A stretch of 43,066 bases of DNA, taken from assembly GCA_029987395.1 (NCBI GenBank), contig DALTVX010000100.1, forward strand, positions 1-43,066. The letters run 5' to 3'. The translations under genes were made by a program, and so were the position numbers. This DNA comes from Methanocorpusculum sp. GTDB taxonomy: Archaea > Halobacteriota > Methanomicrobia > Methanomicrobiales > Methanocorpusculaceae. The number at the start of each line of letters is the position of its first letter. The stretch's first letter is position 1. The notes under the pieces are model-generated. The model was not told the DNA's origin and did not search any database. It was given only the letters and a program-made list of their open reading frames with translations. Below, piece after piece: positions 1-8,920 of the stretch.

Positions 1-480
1 ACTGACAAAATAGGTCAATAGTTTTTTTGCATTAGCACGAAGATCATCATTCACATCACAAACAACAATCCCCTCATCCGGCTGGCCATAGAGTATTATG
101 GCACCATCAGGCAGGATTTCTGTGAGTGGAAGAACAGCTAGGTCCTCTTCGCCTTGGACCATGACCACACAAGGGATCTTACCCATTGCTAAACGAAGCG
201 CGGATATAAGATCGTCCGTTATCGTTCCAGCGGGATTTGTCACATGAAGGATATGTCCACGGATTTCCGGCATATTCAAATATGGAGAGCGTTTGGTCAA
301 ACCATCAATGACACCGATCGAAGGAACCAAACCTGCAGATAATGCATTATGAGTTACAACATCCCCGACAGTACAGAAAAACTTTCCTTTCAGTAGAGGA
401 ACGACTGAGGAAAAATCTGAAAAAATAGTGCCAAATGGCTCTCTAAAAAGCCAGCGGTTTTCTGGCGGGAGCGTTAGCAT
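1..480 (-). CDS. GTP-dependent dephospho-CoA kinase (DUF359), cut by the window edge
   Basis: This frame opens with ATG at 480-478 on the minus strand and stays open for 160 codons to the window edge, so its C-terminus and stop lie outside. The N-terminus reads MLTLPPENRWLFREPFG and continues with TVGDVVTHNAL, a GVIDGLTKR stretch, VTNPAGTIT and VQGEEDLAVLPL. These match the archaeal DUF359 family, known as GTP-dependent dephospho-CoA kinase, which makes CoA from dephospho-CoA in the cytoplasm. Family members are about 170 residues, so little is missing. The gene directly follows spt4, its start codon abutting the spt4 stop, and this neighbourhood (aIF2-gamma, rpo7, spt4, DUF359) recurs in euryarchaea. 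The family call is firm; the function is by family knowledge. Confidence 0.9.
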   Translation of the reverse strand, partial: MLTLPPENRWLFREPFGTIFSDFSSVVPLLKGKFFCTVGDVVTHNALSAGLVPSIGVIDGLTKRSPYLNMPEIRGHILHVTNPAGTITDDLISALRLAMGKIPCVVMVQGEEDLAVLPLTEILPDGAIILYGQPDEGIVVCDVNDDLRANAKKLLTYFVS

Positions 481-699
481 TTATCGTACCTTGATTGCGT
501 ATCTGCCATTGAATTCAATGTTCATCTTCTCAGCAACATCAGAGTGGCGTGAGTCAAGAATAACCAGATAGCCAAACCATTCTGGGGTCAGTGCGTTACC
601 TTGGCATTCGGGACATACGGTTTTATCCGCTTCAAGGATCTTATGACATTTTCTGCACGATTGAAGGACCTTTTTTTGCGTGGAACGTTTTGCTACCAT
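481..699 (-). CDS. spt4: Transcription elongation factor Spt4 (RNA polymerase subunit E'')
   Basis: This 72-residue protein has a four-cysteine zinc ribbon: CRKC near residues 15-18 and CPEC near 29-32. It continues with TPEWFGYLVILD and the DSRHSDVAEKMNI segment typical of archaeal Spt4. Spt4 binds the NGN domain of Spt5 and makes RNA polymerase processive. Length and order fit the family. Its ATG overlaps the stop of rpo7 by one base, so the two are almost certainly translated from one mRNA. I rank Spt4 well above an unrelated small zinc-ribbon protein because of the neighbour. Confidence 0.95.
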   Translation of the reverse strand: MVAKRSTQKKVLQSCRKCHKILEADKTVCPECQGNALTPEWFGYLVILDSRHSDVAEKMNIEFNGRYAIKVR

Positions 700-1271
700 T
701 ACTTCGATCCCTTCTCAGCTTTTTCTTTGTTCATGTCCTCTTCGATCCATTCAAGGGTGCCAAGTCCTGGCTGACGCATTGTCAGACCGATCTTTGATTC
801 GCGCGGATCGCGTTCATTTAGAGAAAGAGCAACGACTCTTGCTCGCAGAGTGTCACCAACGCCGATCGTTCTGCCGCTGTCTTTACAGACAAGACGTGAG
901 TTTTTCTCATCGTAGTCGATATATTCGTCAGATATCTGACTCATGTGAAGCATTGCATCGATCGGACCGAGAGAAACGAATGCCCCAAAGCTCGTTGTTT
1001 CAACAACAACTCCTTCAATGATTTCTTGGAGGGATAAGCGAAGGACAACAGCTTCAAAGTCAACATCGTAATATACTCCTCCGTCACTGTAAACGATCTC
1101 TCCTTCGCCAACGCGCTTTACGCCGGTGACAGCGATGAAAATACCCATCTCTTTGTCAACACTCCCTTCGAACTGCTCCTGCAGAACATCAAGAATAACG
1201 GTGTTAAGATCTTCACCCATGCGATCCGGGGGGACTCTGACTTTGTCGTTGAGTTTCAGCTTATAATACAT
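699..1271 (-). CDS. rpo7: DNA-directed RNA polymerase subunit Rpo7 (E')
   Basis: The 190-residue product begins MYYKLKLNDKVRVPPDRMG. Its N-terminal half is the Rpo7/RPB7 tip domain, with the VGEGEIVYSDGGVYYDVDFEA segment around residues 55-76. Its C-terminal half is an S1 RNA-binding domain (EIIEGVVVETTSFGAFVSLGPIDAMLH around residues 84-110). Rpo7 pairs with Rpo4 to form the polymerase stalk, which helps open the promoter and binds emerging RNA. A GAGGAG ribosome-binding site lies a few bases upstream of the ATG. The gene sits in the order aIF2-gamma, PIN protein, rpo7, spt4. Confidence 0.96.
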   Translation of the reverse strand: MYYKLKLNDKVRVPPDRMGEDLNTVILDVLQEQFEGSVDKEMGIFIAVTGVKRVGEGEIVYSDGGVYYDVDFEAVVLRLSLQEIIEGVVVETTSFGAFVSLGPIDAMLHMSQISDEYIDYDEKNSRLVCKDSGRTIGVGDTLRARVVALSLNERDPRESKIGLTMRQPGLGTLEWIEEDMNKEKAEKGSK

Positions 1272-1295
1272 ATTTTGTCTCCTCGCCTTTTTAAC

Positions 1296-1709
1296 TTATT
1301 TTCCAATTAATTCAAGTTTGCGTCGTGATCTGAGAACAACCACAGGGATACAGCGTTGTTTCAGACGGGTTCTTAATTCTCTATCATTGGTAACTACTAC
1401 AGCATTAAACATCTCTGCAGTACGAATCACTTTATCATCCACTGGGATGTCTTCTGCCAGTTCCGGAAGAACGGTGCAGCGAGTCGCAACGGTCAAACCA
1501 AACCGTGCAGCTGCCGCATCTTTTCCTCTCCCCATAGATAGCCCGCGCAGTTCGTGCACCACCTCGATAGGTACGAGCGCGTCATAGGCACCCAGGAGTT
1601 CACGTAGACCCTCAAACAGGTCAACGTTGAACTGAGCAGGCATCATCAAAGCATTGGTGTCTAAGATGACCGTTACTCGGTCAGAAGACCCATGCCGATC
1701 AAACGCCAT
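1296..1709 (-). CDS. PIN-domain protein, FCF1/UTP24-like
   Basis: The 137-residue protein carries the PIN nuclease signatures: VILDTNALM near residues 14-22 with the first catalytic Asp, a central ELRGL helix with an acidic residue, DKVIRTAE, and VVTNDRELRTRL with the last acidic cluster. PIN domains are metal-dependent RNases. The form found beside aIF2-gamma and rpo7 in archaea resembles eukaryotic FCF1/UTP24, which cuts pre-rRNA, so a role in rRNA maturation is plausible but not shown here. The only usable ATG lies inside the aIF2-gamma gene, giving a 37-base overlap in a different frame. The target RNA is unknown. Confidence 0.8.
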   Translation of the reverse strand: MAFDRHGSSDRVTVILDTNALMMPAQFNVDLFEGLRELLGAYDALVPIEVVHELRGLSMGRGKDAAAARFGLTVATRCTVLPELAEDIPVDDKVIRTAEMFNAVVVTNDRELRTRLKQRCIPVVVLRSRRKLELIGK

Positions 1710-2908
1710 CTGCCCCCAACCTGACGGCTGATTGCGATCCTTGAACCGAGTTCGGCACAGACCGGACGTTTCAGCATGACTTCAGCCTGATTTTTCTTCG
1801 CCGCAAGAACAATGCCCACGGTGACTGCGGTCCCTACCGAAAGCATCAGCGGCTCTTTGAGTCTGAGCGGTTCGATGTTTAGTTCAGCTGATGATCCAAC
1901 GACTCTTTCCATGAGTGTTAGATCGAATCTAAGTTTTTCCCAGACCGGCGGCAGAGATCCGGCAACACCGGCAACCTGACCAACAAGTGTGTCACTTTTG
2001 GTGATGGATGGGTCGAGTTTTGTACCGATCGCTGTCAATCCGCCAGGGGTTGCCTTCAGAACTTTGTGGGATGCTTTGTTCATCGAAGTGATTTTGGTCG
2101 TGATCGGCTCCCACTTTGCTTTATTTTCAGACATATATTGTCTGCCTGGGCGGATCTCGATCTCATCACCTTCGTGGAATTCACCACGAATAAGGGATCC
2201 TCCGATAACACCGCCTTTGATATCTCGCCATGAACTGCCCGGACGATTAACATCAAATGACCGCGCGATCAACATAAGAGGCGCAACATCGGATTCACGC
2301 TCGAGATCAGGGATGATGGTGTTCAGTGCATCCAGAAGCACGCCGAAGTTTATCTTTTTCTGTGCAGATATAGGAATGATAGGAGCATTTTCTGCAATCG
2401 TCCCTTTGACAAACGCTTTGATTTGTTTATAATTTTCGAGCGCCTTCTTTTGGGGAACAACGTCGATTTTATTCTGGACGATGACAATGTTTTTGATACC
2501 GGTCAACTGCAGAGCCATAAGATGTTCTTTGGTCTGGGGTTGCGGACACGGTTCATTGGCCGCAATAACGAGCATTGCGCCGTCCATGATAGCAGAACTA
2601 GATAGCATCGTGGCCATGAGTGTTTCATGACCCGGTGCATCTACGAATGAAACAGATCTGACTGCTTCAAGTTTTTCACCGCAGGTGGGGCAAACCTCTG
2701 TACTTGTCAAGAGATCAGCACCCCCGCATTTTAAACATTTATAAAACGTTGCGTCGGCATAGCCAAGCCGGATCGAGATCCCGCGCTTCAGTTCTTCACT
2801 GTGGCGGTCTGTCCACGAGCCGGTCAGCTGACTGACTAATGTAGTCTTGCCATGGTCAACGTGACCAACTACGCCGATATTTACGTTTGGTATTGTAGGA
2901 TCATGCAA
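1673..2908 (-). CDS. Translation initiation factor aIF2 subunit gamma
   Basis: This is the GTPase subunit of the factor that brings initiator Met-tRNA to the small ribosomal subunit. Visible motifs are the P-loop GVVGHVDHGKTTL near the N-terminus, the switch II motif DAPGH, NKID for guanine recognition, and a zinc knuckle CLKCGG...CPTCGEK inserted in the G domain. Two beta-barrel domains follow. I place the start at a TTG at 2908-2906, giving MHDPTIPNVNIG, the usual length before the P-loop. A strong AGAGGAGG ribosome-binding site at 2927-2920 is 11 bases away. An in-frame TTG at 2917 is only two bases from that site and is less likely. The protein is about 411 residues, as usual. Confidence 0.95.
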   Translation of the reverse strand: MHDPTIPNVNIGVVGHVDHGKTTLVSQLTGSWTDRHSEELKRGISIRLGYADATFYKCLKCGGADLLTSTEVCPTCGEKLEAVRSVSFVDAPGHETLMATMLSSSAIMDGAMLVIAANEPCPQPQTKEHLMALQLTGIKNIVIVQNKIDVVPQKKALENYKQIKAFVKGTIAENAPIIPISAQKKINFGVLLDALNTIIPDLERESDVAPLMLIARSFDVNRPGSSWRDIKGGVIGGSLIRGEFHEGDEIEIRPGRQYMSENKAKWEPITTKITSMNKASHKVLKATPGGLTAIGTKLDPSITKSDTLVGQVAGVAGSLPPVWEKLRFDLTLMERVVGSSAELNIEPLRLKEPLMLSVGTAVTVGIVLAAKKNQAEVMLKRPVCAELGSRIAISRQVGGRWRLIGMGLLTE

Positions 2909-2919
2909 AGAAACCAAAA

Positions 2920-2927
2920 CCTCCTCT
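2920..2927 (-). promoter_or_regulatory. Ribosome-binding site deciding the aIF2-gamma start
   Basis: AGAGGAGG on the minus strand is complementary to the 16S rRNA 3-prime end. It is 11 bases from the TTG at 2908 but only two from the TTG at 2917, so it supports the shorter form. Confidence 0.7.
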
Positions 2928-2976
2928 AACCCTATATGATTGACTTCAACACAGATATATGTGTGTGATGCCGGTT

Positions 2977-3258
2977 TTATCCTCCGCCTTCACAACTCTG
3001 GTCGGTATTTTTCCAGGCATTTTCCTGCATTTCCCGAATTTTTTCCTGTTCCTCTTTGAAATCTGATCGAGAGTCACGCGGTTTTATCTCACGAGCCTTC
3101 TCAGCTTTGATCACGGTGAGCTGATCTGTTCGGTAGTACATACCCGTGCTGTCAAGTTCAGCAAAGATGTTTCCATCTTCTTCCATAAACGTTACGATCT
3201 TTCCAACAGTGCCGGTCCGTCCATAACGTACGGTCTCTCCAACTTTGAACGTACTCAT
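2977..3258 (-). CDS. DUF2098 family protein
   Basis: The 93-residue protein begins MSTFKVGETVRYGRTGTVGKIV and continues with FAELDSTGMYYRTDQL. This is the compact beta-barrel pattern of DUF2098, a family known mainly from methanogens with no assigned function. The fold resembles small KOW/SH3-like barrels that bind RNA or protein, but that is only a structural impression. The C-terminal third is charged (DFKEEQEKIREMQENAW) and probably helical. The gene lies between aglB and the aIF2-gamma operon, with its own TATA-like element 27 bases upstream of the ATG, so it may start a transcript. Confidence 0.8.
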   Translation of the reverse strand: MSTFKVGETVRYGRTGTVGKIVTFMEEDGNIFAELDSTGMYYRTDQLTVIKAEKAREIKPRDSRSDFKEEQEKIREMQENAWKNTDQSCEGGG

Positions 3259-3280
3259 GAGTAGTACATGGAGGGTGGAT

Positions 3281-3290
3281 TATAATAAAA
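3281..3290 (-). promoter_or_regulatory. TATA-like element for the DUF2098 gene
   Basis: TTTTATTATA on the minus strand is centred about 27 bases before the ATG at 3258, as expected for a leaderless or nearly leaderless transcript. Confidence 0.55.
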
Positions 3291-3297
3291 GTGTGGG

Positions 3298-3304
3298 AAA
3301 AAAA
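3298..3304 (-). terminator. T-tract after aglB
   Basis: A run of seven T on the minus strand directly follows the aglB stop codon. Archaeal intrinsic termination uses such T-runs without a required hairpin. It precedes the promoter of the next gene. Confidence 0.5.
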
Positions 3305-3305
3305 G

Positions 3306-5915
3306 TTAGTTGATGGTCAGACCATGCTGCACTGCATCTTCTGAGACAGTAAAGGTTTGGCCAGTTCCAATAATCTTGTATAGTCCGGTCGTCTTTACGT
3401 CTGATGGACCACCGGAAGTAGCATAGGGCACGACAAACTGCCCGCCAACACTTTCCTGGCGGTACGTGAAGGTCCGACCGTTGTTAGTGATGACATCAAT
3501 TTCAATGATCCCGTTGCCTTTGATAACAGCTCCTGGAACATATTCAAAGGTCTTAACATATGCTGTTCCGCCTTCATTTGCTCCAGTTGGACGACCCGCA
3601 ACTAAGTAGTTCGTTGATTCGTAAACCAAACGGAAGTGCTGAAGTGCAGGAACATCGACACTTGGAAGGTTATAATTGGTTAGATCGGTCGGAGCTGAGA
3701 TAACGTATGCGTGTTTCCCGCTGGCCGCATTGGTGTTATAGGAACCAGCAGCAGACCATGCTTCGTCTGAATTATTGTATGTCTTGACGGATGTGATCAC
3801 AGGGGCACCATATCCAGCTGAAGAATCAGTTATCACTGCATAAACATTGCCTGCCTTCGTCATTGATCCGTCAAAGTTCTGTAATCGGACGGTCAGAGTA
3901 TTATAGAACTCAGGTGTCATGGACGACACATAGGAATATGCTCCGTCCGTTCCCTGTTGAAGGAAAGTGTAATAATAAGGAGCAGTTTGTAATGTGGTGT
4001 CGTTCCATGTGGCAATCGCTGCAAAGATGCCGTTTGCCATGAGATAATCAGTCATTACGTACTTTGTACCAAGGTGATCGAGCTTCTCAGTGATCTGTGA
4101 CTCATCCGTATTTGTTAAAACGGCCGCAACACCGTATTCTCCAACAACTCCCGCTTGGAATGGGTTGCTGTTTGGAATACGTTTTCCTATTGTTGTAATA
4201 TAATGGCCATAATCCCACCATGAGAGAACGCCATAGGACTGTTTTGGATAGGTAAATGAGTTCCCATCGTAGATCGTGAGATAATCCACCCCCGTATCTG
4301 GAGTGTTTTCAGAGAGCCAGTCGCAGGCATTGACCCAGTCTTGCGTAGTACCACCATACGCAGATCCCGTACTCATTTCAACGGCAGCTGCAGAAGAAAC
4401 GCCGACAAAAATAATCGCAATGATCATTGTTATAGCAAATATCCCCAGTTTCATCGCATCTGGTTTTTTTGCCACAGGCTGCTTCTTGGCTTTGGATTTC
4501 TTTGTTTGTTTCTCCTCTGTCGGCTCTGCTGGTTTGTTTGCTCCAGTAAGGTTTGCTATAAGCAGGCTGAGATCTTTTTCCGCAAAGGTGATCGCCCACC
4601 CTACAACCACGGCTGCAAGTAGCGCGACATTTGCGGCAAAATAATACTCCCAGCGTATGTGAGCATGGGTTGCCAAGAGCATAAAGAGAGACCAGATCAG
4701 GACAAATAGGGCCGCGGGTGTTTGATGCTTCCAGATATTCCAGAGAAGATAGATAGAGCCGCCAATTGCAAGAAGGATCCCCCAACTAGTGTATGATGAA
4801 ATAGCACTGACCAAAGACCAGGAAGCCATCTCTCCAACGGTTGATGCCGTGACATTGTTTGAGAAGAATCCTAAAAGATTCCCGATAAGCAAGTTGAAGA
4901 AATCGGGGAGTGCAAGTGCTAAAAACAGTGAACCTGCAGCGAGCAAAACGATCAGCGCGATCAGATAATAATACCAGGGTTTCTCGAGCTTAGTTATGAA
5001 TCGTGATAATAAATATAATACGATCGTGCCAAGGATGATGAACAGATGAGCGAGAAACAGGCCTAAGGAGTAGTCAGTAAAATTAAAGGTGAGATCGCGT
5101 ATCCCGTATATCACCAATGCAAGCGCAACTGTGACAAAGGTGATGACATTAAGGCCGAGGAGGTACTCTGTTGGTTTGCCTGAGTATTGATTCAAAATGA
5201 ACTGAATCAGAGTAAATACTGCTACAAACAGACCGAAAACAACCATTGTCGTCATCGTAAGAAGCCCTAAGAAATAGGTGATCCCGCAAATAACACCATA
5301 AAGCAAGGGCAATTTCCATGTCGATAATTGTTTGAAATCGATCTTATGATCGCTAAGTGCATACAAAGCAAGAACGTAGCAAAGACAAAACAGACAGGAG
5401 AAAAGCGTTTCTGCTATATGGTGATCAAAATGCCCGTAAAGTGAACGCGAGAGATACTGCCCCCCGATAACTGCAATGAAGAGCGCCGAGATGATACCGG
5501 TTTTCCAGTCGCCGATCCTTTTTCCGAGGAAAAACATTACCGGGACCATGAGTGCTCCTAGAACTGCAGGAACCCAGGAAACAACGGTAACAATATCCAC
5601 ACGTGTTGCTGCTCCGGCGATGAGGGCAAAGAACGAGGCAATGTACGTAAAGAGCGGACCCCAAACGATCGTCTGGCCGGTTGGGTATAATGTCATCGGT
5701 TCAAAGAAGATATAGCCAAAGTTGTTTGCTAGTGCCACTTCAACCAATCGAAGATTGTACCACGCATCGGGACCGGCGATCATATCGCCTGTGCCTGCAA
5801 GCGTTGCCATAGGGATCATTCGTATCAAAAAGGCAATCAAGGTGCACATTAGGACTGCGAGCCCGATAATTCCATAACGATATCGTTTATCGTTCCAAAA
5901 ACTCTTAAAATCCAT
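3306..5915 (-). CDS. aglB: Oligosaccharyltransferase AglB (STT3 family)
   Basis: AglB transfers a lipid-linked glycan to Asn in N-x-S/T sequons of exported proteins. The 869-residue protein has an N-terminal block of about 13 membrane segments. An acidic motif GPDAWYNLR lies in the first external loop (around residues 48-56) and SLYGHFDHHIAET around 155-170. A charged lysine-rich linker (residues about 465-490) and one further membrane segment precede the outer domain. The outer domain holds the catalytic signature SWWDYGHYI near residue 565 (WWDYG, identical to the classical motif). The start is an ATG with GTGATAGA upstream. It faces away from a GT2 glycosyltransferase and lies near the UDP-GlcNAc genes, which fits surface glycosylation. 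Nothing in the frame looks broken. Confidence 0.96.
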   Translation of the reverse strand: MDFKSFWNDKRYRYGIIGLAVLMCTLIAFLIRMIPMATLAGTGDMIAGPDAWYNLRLVEVALANNFGYIFFEPMTLYPTGQTIVWGPLFTYIASFFALIAGAATRVDIVTVVSWVPAVLGALMVPVMFFLGKRIGDWKTGIISALFIAVIGGQYLSRSLYGHFDHHIAETLFSCLFCLCYVLALYALSDHKIDFKQLSTWKLPLLYGVICGITYFLGLLTMTTMVVFGLFVAVFTLIQFILNQYSGKPTEYLLGLNVITFVTVALALVIYGIRDLTFNFTDYSLGLFLAHLFIILGTIVLYLLSRFITKLEKPWYYYLIALIVLLAAGSLFLALALPDFFNLLIGNLLGFFSNNVTASTVGEMASWSLVSAISSYTSWGILLAIGGSIYLLWNIWKHQTPAALFVLIWSLFMLLATHAHIRWEYYFAANVALLAAVVVGWAITFAEKDLSLLIANLTGANKPAEPTEEKQTKKSKAKKQPVAKKPDAMKLGIFAITMIIAIIFVGVSSAAAVEMSTGSAYGGTTQDWVNACDWLSENTPDTGVDYLTIYDGNSFTYPKQSYGVLSWWDYGHYITTIGKRIPNSNPFQAGVVGEYGVAAVLTNTDESQITEKLDHLGTKYVMTDYLMANGIFAAIATWNDTTLQTAPYYYTFLQQGTDGAYSYVSSMTPEFYNTLTVRLQNFDGSMTKAGNVYAVITDSSAGYGAPVITSVKTYNNSDEAWSAAGSYNTNAASGKHAYVISAPTDLTNYNLPSVDVPALQHFRLVYESTNYLVAGRPTGANEGGTAYVKTFEYVPGAVIKGNGIIEIDVITNNGRTFTYRQESVGGQFVVPYATSGGPSDVKTTGLYKIIGTGQTFTVSEDAVQHGLTIN

Positions 5916-6012
5916 AGTCTATCACGCTTAGATATTAGATGTGTAGTATCTGGGTGTTTAAAGGGATAAATAATTGGAAACCAAATCAAACCAAAAACCA
6001 TCAATATCTCTA

Positions 6013-6046
6013 AGTAGAGAATGAACGAAATAGTTAGTAGAGAATG
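6013..6046. repeat. 11-base direct repeat containing two ATG codons
   Basis: AGTAGAGAATG occurs at 6013-6023 and again at 6036-6046. The second copy holds the start codon of the GT2 gene; the first ATG is out of frame with it and with no long frame. It may be a local duplication or tandem ribosome-binding context. I saw no convincing TATA element at the usual distance from 6044. Confidence 0.5.
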
Positions 6047-7174
6047 TTTCTTTATCTTCTTTCAATCGGAGCGGGACTCGTGATTCTTGCTATCATACCC
6101 TACATAGCATATTTATTCGGCGTGACCTTCGGAAAAAAACCAGCGCAGCTGAACGTGGATATACAAAAGCCTCTTCCAGATATTTCCATGGTGATCTGTG
6201 CATACAATGAAGAGAGAAACATCGCGAGAAAAATCCAAAGCATAACCTCTTGCACATATCCTGATGAAAAGATGGAGGTAGTTCTGGTCATTGACTGCTC
6301 GGATGATAAAACCGAAGAGGTCGCACGAGCAGAACTTGCCGATGTCAAATTTTCCTGGAAGATACATGTCAACGAGCAGAGATCTGGCAAAAATACCTCC
6401 CTTAATACCGGTATCGGTCTCACCTCCAACGAACTGGTCGTTGCAACGGATGCAGACTTGGTTTGGGATAACAAGAGTGTTGAGCTTTTGGTTCAACGGA
6501 TTTTAGCCGACCCTGATTATGCTGCAGGAACAGGAGATCTTCAACCAAATCCCGGAGTTGACCGGGTCACCTCCATGGAAAAAACATATAGATCCTATTT
6601 TGGCAGAATGGCAGAGTGGGAATCTGCCCATGATGCCACGCCGGCTTTTAACGGCTGTCTGCTCATCATGAGAAAAAGCATAGTCCAAGGGGTAAATGAA
6701 ACAAAAGGCGCAGATGATGCAAATCTCGCCTATGAAGCTATACGAAAAGGGTACCGGACCTTTTATGAGACGGGCGCGGTGATCTACGAAGAATTACCGG
6801 AAAATCTTAAAAAACAGTATATCCAAAAAATACGGAGGGCCAAAGGCCTCATCCAGACAACGCTCGCGAACCATGATCTGCTAAAAGTAGATCGCCCCTT
6901 TTGCAGGGTCTTCTATCCGCTTCGGATCTGGATGTATGTGATAACGCCAACACTGCTAGTAATTGGCGGAATTCTTTTCTCCATTGGATTGATCCTCTCT
7001 ATACCGCTGATCTTTCTGGCACTTCTTGTAGCCTTCCTGCTGCTGAGTTTTATCAAAAAAGGAAATCTTATCACTGCTTTTGTTACGAATCAATTTTATC
7101 TTCTTGCAGGTCTCTATTCAAGAAGAAAGAATGCCGTTCTCTGGAAAAGCACATCAAAAAAAGTTGGCGAGTAA
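6044..7174 (+). CDS. Membrane glycosyltransferase, family GT2
   Basis: The 376-residue protein has one N-terminal membrane segment (residues about 3-27) and a GT-A catalytic domain opening with ISMVICAYNEERNI. It carries DCSDDKT, VATDADLVW with the metal-binding D-x-D, an E-x-E-type motif (YEELPE) and KIRRAKGLIQ, equivalent to the Q-x-x-R-W region of processive GT2 enzymes. Two closely spaced membrane helices end it (about 300-345). Such enzymes use nucleotide sugars on the cytoplasmic face to build lipid-linked or polymeric glycans. The gene is divergent from aglB across 128 bases and converges on glmS with a two-base gap, so a role in the AglB glycan is likely. Sugar and acceptor cannot be told from sequence. 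Confidence 0.88.
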   Translation: MFLYLLSIGAGLVILAIIPYIAYLFGVTFGKKPAQLNVDIQKPLPDISMVICAYNEERNIARKIQSITSCTYPDEKMEVVLVIDCSDDKTEEVARAELADVKFSWKIHVNEQRSGKNTSLNTGIGLTSNELVVATDADLVWDNKSVELLVQRILADPDYAAGTGDLQPNPGVDRVTSMEKTYRSYFGRMAEWESAHDATPAFNGCLLIMRKSIVQGVNETKGADDANLAYEAIRKGYRTFYETGAVIYEELPENLKKQYIQKIRRAKGLIQTTLANHDLLKVDRPFCRVFYPLRIWMYVITPTLLVIGGILFSIGLILSIPLIFLALLVAFLLLSFIKKGNLITAFVTNQFYLLAGLYSRRKNAVLWKSTSKKVGE

Positions 7175-7176
7175 CG

Positions 7177-8919
7177 TCACTCGACAGTTACACTTTTTGC
7201 AAGATTTCTTGGCATATCAACGTCTCTTCCTAACGCCACCGCAGTTTTGTATGCGAGCAGTTGTAATATCACAGAAGATAAAACAACAGACCCATACTCC
7301 GAAACTGGGGGTAACGAAATACAGACATCGGCCACATCTTCAAGATCTGTATCACAGCCTTTTCCGATCACAATGATCGGAGCGCTTCGCGCTTTAATCT
7401 CTTTTAAGTTTGACATCATCACTGGGTAGACATTACCCGAAACACACATACCTATGACAGGGGTCTGTGGAGAGAGCAAGGCAAACGGCCCGTGTTTCAG
7501 CTCTCCTGCTGCGTAGCCTTCTGCATGGATATAGGAGATCTCTTTCATTTTTAACGCGCCTTCCATTGCTACCGGATAAAACATCCCTCTGCCTATGTAA
7601 AGAATGGTGGACGCATCCTTGCACAATGCTACGGCATCCGAAAGATCCGTATTGAGAACCTGGGGAAGGTACCGCTGGATCTCGAGCAACTCTCTTTCTA
7701 ACAGATGATCGGAAAGAAAATTTACTATCTGCATAAATGCGGCGACCTGCGAGAGAAACGACTTTGTAGCCGCGACACTCATCTCAGGACCGGCTCTCGT
7801 ATAGATAACGGATGAGGCTACGCGCGTAATGGAACTTCCAAGAACATTGGTTATTGCCAGCGTCTGTATACCAAAACTTTTGGCAAGTTTTAGGGCCGCT
7901 ATCGTATCTGCCGTCTCTCCAGACTGTGAAACACCGATCACGAGATCTGTATTTGGCGTTGGGAAGTACTTAAATTCGGATCCAAGTACCACCCGGGCAG
8001 GGATGCGGCAGATGCTCTCCAACAGATAGGAAAAGACCATAGAGGCATTTGCCGAGGTGCCGCAGGCAACGATCGTTATGGAGTGTGCCTTTCTGATCAG
8101 ATCCACCGCTTCATTACAGCGTTTAACTGATGAAAGGGTATTTGCAAAGGCCTCCGGTTGTTCAAAGATCTCTTTCAGCATATAATGTGGAAAGCCTCCT
8201 TTTATAGCCTCTTCAACATTCCACTCGAGCTCGGTGATCTCCCGTGAGATGGGGACACCGGCATTATATATTTGGTATCCGCTCTTGGTGATCTCAACAA
8301 CATCATCCTCTTCCAAATACACCGCTTTATGCGTATACTCCAAAAGTGGGAGAGCGTCAGATCCAAGAATAAATTCCCCGTCTCCGATCCCAAGAACAAG
8401 AGGGCTCCCATCTCTGGCAGCAATGATTTTTTCCTCCCCTTCGACGATGATCAAGAGAGCATATGATCCTTCGAGCAGGGGTAAGATACTTGATACAGCT
8501 TCAAGTAAATTCCCCGTGTACTTTTCGGCAATCAAATGTGGGATAACTTCTGTGTCGGTCTCTGATGAAAAAACAACCCCGCGCTGCTCCAGTCCTCTTT
8601 TCAGATCCGTATAATTTTCAATGATACCGTTATGAACCACGGCGATCTTCTTTTTTTCATCAAGATGCGGGTGAGAATTTATTTCGCTTGGGGCACCGTG
8701 CGTTGCCCAACGCGTGTGTCCTATCCCAATAGTACCGGTCAGATGATTGGCCGAGGTAGCAGAGTCCGATATTTTTCCAAGATGTCTGTGAGTCGAAAGT
8801 GATGGAGAGAGGGTGGCGATCCCATAGGAATCATACCCTCGGTACTCTAATCGTAATAGACCAGAAGTGCATACCTCAGCCGCCTCACGGTAGCCGATAT
8901 ACCCCACGATCCCACACAT
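7177..8919 (-). CDS. glmS: Glutamine-fructose-6-phosphate aminotransferase GlmS
   Basis: GlmS makes glucosamine-6-phosphate from fructose-6-phosphate and glutamine, the entry to UDP-GlcNAc. The protein begins MCGIVGYIG, with Cys2 as the N-terminal nucleophile of class II glutamine amidotransferases, followed by GHTRWATHG and HNGIIENY. The second half holds two SIS sugar-isomerase domains (ACGTSANAS, VSQSGETADT, AEGYAAGELKHGP). The C-terminus PRNLAKSVTVE matches the family. At 580 residues it is of normal length. It starts one base after the stop of the upstream GlmU-like gene, making it the last gene of a glmM-glmU-glmU-glmS operon. Confidence 0.96.
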   Translation of the reverse strand: MCGIVGYIGYREAAEVCTSGLLRLEYRGYDSYGIATLSPSLSTHRHLGKISDSATSANHLTGTIGIGHTRWATHGAPSEINSHPHLDEKKKIAVVHNGIIENYTDLKRGLEQRGVVFSSETDTEVIPHLIAEKYTGNLLEAVSSILPLLEGSYALLIIVEGEEKIIAARDGSPLVLGIGDGEFILGSDALPLLEYTHKAVYLEEDDVVEITKSGYQIYNAGVPISREITELEWNVEEAIKGGFPHYMLKEIFEQPEAFANTLSSVKRCNEAVDLIRKAHSITIVACGTSANASMVFSYLLESICRIPARVVLGSEFKYFPTPNTDLVIGVSQSGETADTIAALKLAKSFGIQTLAITNVLGSSITRVASSVIYTRAGPEMSVAATKSFLSQVAAFMQIVNFLSDHLLERELLEIQRYLPQVLNTDLSDAVALCKDASTILYIGRGMFYPVAMEGALKMKEISYIHAEGYAAGELKHGPFALLSPQTPVIGMCVSGNVYPVMMSNLKEIKARSAPIIVIGKGCDTDLEDVADVCISLPPVSEYGSVVLSSVILQLLAYKTAVALGRDVDMPRNLAKSVTVE

Positions 8920-8920
8920 C